DNA of 64,000 nucleotides from Pythium myriotylum (Eukaryota; Oomycota; Peronosporomycetes; Pythiales; Pythiaceae): NCBI GenBank assembly GCA_023091665.1, contig JALJCQ010000011.1, positions 1,736,001 to 1,800,000 of the forward strand, read 5' to 3'. Shown piece by piece: positions 60,884 to 64,000 of this stretch (position 1 is its first letter; each line of letters starts with the position of its first letter). The notes under the pieces were generated by a model. It saw only the letters and a program-made list of their open reading frames with translations, ran no database searches and was not told where the DNA came from. The position numbers and the translations under genes were made by a program.

Positions 60884-62446
60884 ATGATCCAGTCGCTCTT
60901 CATCATCACCACGACCGGGTACGCGCAGCCGCGTGGGAGCCGCTGGCGGCTGGAGACTGACGCGCTCTGTCGCGCACCAGCGAGGTCATCATCGAGAAGC
61001 ACTGGCGCGGCCTCACGAGCCGCAATGTGTGCGACTTCTTCATGGAGGAAGTGAACAAGTACCGCGAGCGAGAGGACGTGCCACCCGTGATCGTCACCAG
61101 CAAGTACTACCTCGTGAGCGTGTTCCGCGAAGACCTCTTTCTGCTCTCTGTCGTGACGAACGAGGTGCGTCGTGTGGATGCAGCCTGGAGCTGTTGATGA
61201 GGCAGGTCGATGACTGGTGTCCTCAACTGTAGGTCGCCCCGCTGTTTGTGATTGAGTTCTTGCACCGAGTCTTGGCGGTGTTCCGCGACTACTTTGGCAC
61301 ATTCGATGAGAACTCGATGAAGGACAACTTCTCGACTGTCTACCAGGTGCGTGGTTTCGAATTCGCTCCAACGCAGGATCGTCAATCTCTGATACTGAAT
61401 CTGTGGTGACTGCTTGCGTAGCTCCTCGAAGAAATGCTCGATAATGGATATCCACTCACGACAGAGCCGAATGCGCTTAAGGCGATGATCGCCCCGCCGT
61501 CAACGGCGAACAGAATCGCCGCGATGGTGTCGGTACGTACTTGCAGCGATTTGCCGAGTCACCAAGACAACAGATTATGCTCAGCTGCACCTGCGTATTG
61601 CAGGGCAAGTCGCGTGTGAGCAATACGCTCCCAGACGGTGCGCTTTCTACGATTCCGTGGCGAAAAACTGGCGTCAAGTACACCCAGAACGAAATCTACT
61701 TCGATATTGTCGAGGAGATCGACGCAATCGTGGACACCAACGGTCAGATTATTTCGTGCGAAGTCTCGGGCGTCATTCACGCCAATAGTCGACTGTCCGG
61801 CGTGCCAGATCTCACCATGGTGTTCACCGACCCGTCAGTTATCGATGATTGCTCCTTCCACCCGTGTGTGCGCTATTCTCGCTACGAGCGCGAGCGTGTG
61901 ATCTCATTCGTGCCCCCGGACGGACAGTTCGAGTTGATGCAATACCGTGTGCAAGCTGTAAAACAGTTCATGCCGCCAATCGCGTGCCACCCTCAGGTCA
62001 CGTACAACGAGAAGAATGCCACGGGCACGCTCGACCTCCAAATCATTTCGCGTGGATTGCAGACGCTTGCGTCTAATTCGAAGAAGAGCCTAGTTCTGGA
62101 AGAAATCACCGTCGATGTGACTTTCCCCAAGAGTGTGCGCACCGTCGACGTCAACACAGAGCACGGCACGTGCTTGTTCGACGAGTCTTCTAAGACCGTC
62201 AAGTGGAACTTGGGCAAGATCAACAACAAGAAAGGCACGGCTCCTTCTCTGCGTGGCAACATCATCCTCCACCAGAACGCAGGCATTCCGGATGAGAAGC
62301 CAATCGTCCTGCTCGGCTTCAAGGTGCCGATGGCGACCGTCTCGGGTCTGAACGTGGAGACACTGCTCATCACAAACGAAAAGTACAAGCCGTACAAGGG
62401 CGTGCGCACTCTCGCCAAGGCCGGTCGCTTCCAGATTCGCATGTAG
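60884..62446 (+). CDS. AP-3 adaptor complex mu subunit
   Basis: Five exons. Exon 1 is 60884-60918 (MIQSLFIITTTG), joined to EVIIEKHWRGLTSRNVCDF from 60981. The N-terminal longin-like domain (FREDLFLLSVVTNEVAPLF, VIEFLHRVLAVFRDYFG, STVYQLLEEMLDNGYPLT) is followed by the mu homology domain (IPWRKTGVKYTQNEIYFDI, VIHANSRLSGVPDLTMVF, FIPPDG-like FVPPDGQFELMQYRV). The last exon ends TLAKAGRFQIRM. The medium subunit of AP-3 recognises tyrosine-based sorting signals on cargo going from Golgi or endosome to lysosome-type organelles. The combination EKHWRG and DENSMKDNFSTVYQ favours AP-3 over AP-1 or AP-2. It is full length. Confidence 0.9.
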
Positions 62447-62694
62447 GATTTCTCTGGTCAAAATAATCCCAGTGACGTGACGTTGGCTCGGATCAGTTTT
62501 CAGCTTGAACCAATCAGCAGCAGTGAGGTTGTGTTTTTATCCAATGGTAGGTCTTATCCCTCGTTGAGATTGTCGTTTTCGGAACGGAGCTGCCCGCACC
62601 ACCAGGTCGCTTCGACGTCTCTCCGTGCGTGCGGTGCCGCACGACCGTCCGTCGCACAACGCAATCTGCGATCCAGTGGTCTCCCGCCCCCGCC

Positions 62695-64000
62695 ATGAGC
62701 CAGCCGCTCGCCGACAGCACGCACAACCGCTACGAGCACCCGCTCGTGAGCCGCTATGCCACCAAGGAGATGAGCGAGATCTGGTCGCCAGACCGCAAGT
62801 TCTCGACCTGGCGCAAGCTCTGGCTCGCGCTCGCGACCGCCGAGAAGGAGCTCGGGCTCGACATCACGGACGAGCAGCTCGCGGCCATGAAGGAGCACAT
62901 CTACGACATCGACTACGAGTACGCCGCCGAGATGGAGAAGAAGTTCCGCCACGATGTCATGGCCCACGTGCACACGTTCGGGAAGGCCGCGCCGATTGCG
63001 ATGCCCATCATCCACCTCGGCGCCACGAGCTGCTACATCGGCGACAACGCCGACATCATCCAGCTCAAGCAGGGGCTTCAGCTCATCCAGCGAAAGCTCC
63101 TCAAGGCCATGAAGACGCTGGCCGACTTTGCACTCGAGTACAAGGACATGCCTACGATGGGCTTTACGCACTTCCAGCCTGCGCAGCTTGTCACGGTGGG
63201 CAAGCGCGCGGCACTCTGGCTTCAGGACCTGTGGCTCGACTACCAGCGCCTGGAAGAGCAGATCGAGAACCTGCCTCTGCGCGGCGTTAAGGGTACTACT
63301 GGAACGCAGGCCAGTTTCCTTGACCTCTTCGAGGGCGACCACGAGAAGGTCAAGAAGCTCAATGAGCTTGTGGCCAAGCAGATGGGCTTCAAGAAGGTCA
63401 TCCCACTCTCGGGTCAGACCTACACCCGTAAGATCGACTACTTCGTGCTCTCGACGCTGTCGGGCATCGCGCAGTCGGCGTACAAGATGGCCGGCGACAT
63501 CCGCCTGCTCGCGAACATGAAGGAGATCGAGGAACCGTTTGAGAAGAACCAGATTGGTTCGTCGGCGATGGCGTACAAGCGCAACCCGATGCGCTCGGAG
63601 CGCATCTGCAGTCTCGCGCGCTACGTTATCTCGCTCACGGACAACGGCGCTCAGACCCACGCTGCTCAGTGGTTCGAACGCACGCTCGATGACTCGGCCA
63701 ACCGGTACGTGATTGTCGATGGATTTAGGATGCTACGGGACAGATGCTAATTGTTTTCTGTGATGCCCAATCCAGTCGTATCGTGTTGCCTGAGGCCTTC
63801 CTGGCGACGGATGTCATCCTGAACCTGATCACGAACGTCTCAGACGGTCTCCAGGTGTGGCCCAACGTCATCAAGGCGCACATCAAGGCGGAACTCCCGT
63901 TCATGGCCACTGAGAACATCCTCATGGCTTGCGTCAAGGCTGGTGGCGATCGCCAGGATCTCCACGAGGCTATCCGCGAACACTCTATGGAGGCGGGCAA
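62695..64000 (+). CDS. Adenylosuccinate lyase, 3' end beyond the window
   Basis: The start ATG 62695 gives [19 protein letters not shown]. Exon 1 runs to about 63703; exon 2 starts near 63774 and continues past the end. Motifs of the fumarase/aspartase superfamily are present: [61 protein letters not shown] and the signature [16 protein letters not shown]. The enzyme removes fumarate from SAICAR and from adenylosuccinate in purine synthesis. The sequence is of the eukaryotic (human ADSL-like) type. The last visible residues, [12 protein letters not shown], are still inside the family domain, so only the C-terminal part is missing. A CCAAT box (62509-62513) lies about 180 bp upstream. Confidence 0.95.

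Noticed and set aside
1..64000. Search for tRNA and rRNA genes.
   Set aside because: No cloverleaf-like or ribosomal sequence was noticed on reading, but a dedicated scan (for example tRNAscan) was not possible.

Overview
The window is a stretch of oomycete (water-mould) chromosome. The evidence is eukaryotic genes with short GT-AG introns packed at short spacing, and a gene for a Crinkler (CRN) family protein with the LFLA-type and HVLVVVP motifs found in oomycetes. I cannot fix the genus. The left 27 kb is mobile DNA in a nested arrangement; the right 36 kb is a dense block of about twenty ordinary cellular genes.

Left part. Positions 1-1073 hold no gene I can support. A complete Ty3/Gypsy chromovirus retrotransposon lies at 1074-27067. 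Its LTRs are 328 bp each and differ at one base, with a 5-bp target duplication CCGGG on both sides. It has gag, a -1 frameshift signal, pol (protease, RT, RNase H, integrase, chromodomain) and a long open frame on the opposite strand. Inserted into that antisense frame is a complete 18.1-kb Maverick/Polinton (8031-26172) with 270-bp terminal inverted repeats and a 6-bp target duplication CTCGGA. The Polinton has a protein-primed DNA polymerase B, an RVE integrase with chromodomain, a packaging ATPase, an adenain-like protease, a major capsid protein, and a penton and a fibre gene that are both broken. It also carries an intact CRN gene that looks like host DNA. The order of nesting is therefore CRN gene inside Polinton inside Gypsy element inside oomycete chromosome.

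Two structural oddities run through the mobile part. The Gypsy element is saturated with unrelated short perfect inverted repeats, about one every 100-130 bp, in coding and non-coding parts alike. The Polinton carries small clusters of tandem tiny palindromes; one cluster sits exactly where the penton reading frame is broken.

Right part (28043-64000). In order: mitochondrial GrpE, a WIPI3/4-type autophagy protein, XAP5/FAM50, an AKTIP-like E2 variant, a coiled-coil tail-anchored protein, an ethanolamine/choline phosphotransferase, an EGF-type multipass membrane protein, a second CDP-alcohol phosphotransferase, an MFS transporter with a Sec14 (CRAL-TRIO) domain in its middle loop, a small four-helix membrane protein, a predicted fusion of a FAR1-type zinc domain to a beta-hydroxyacid dehydrogenase, a SUN-domain protein, a URC1-like GTP cyclohydrolase II, a mitotic cyclin, HGH1, a SET-domain methyltransferase, an ankyrin-repeat protein, the AP-3 mu subunit, and the first part of adenylosuccinate lyase. 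Neighbours are mostly convergent or divergent pairs with very short gaps. Between 27068 and 28042 there are long C and G homopolymers that may be sequencing artefacts.
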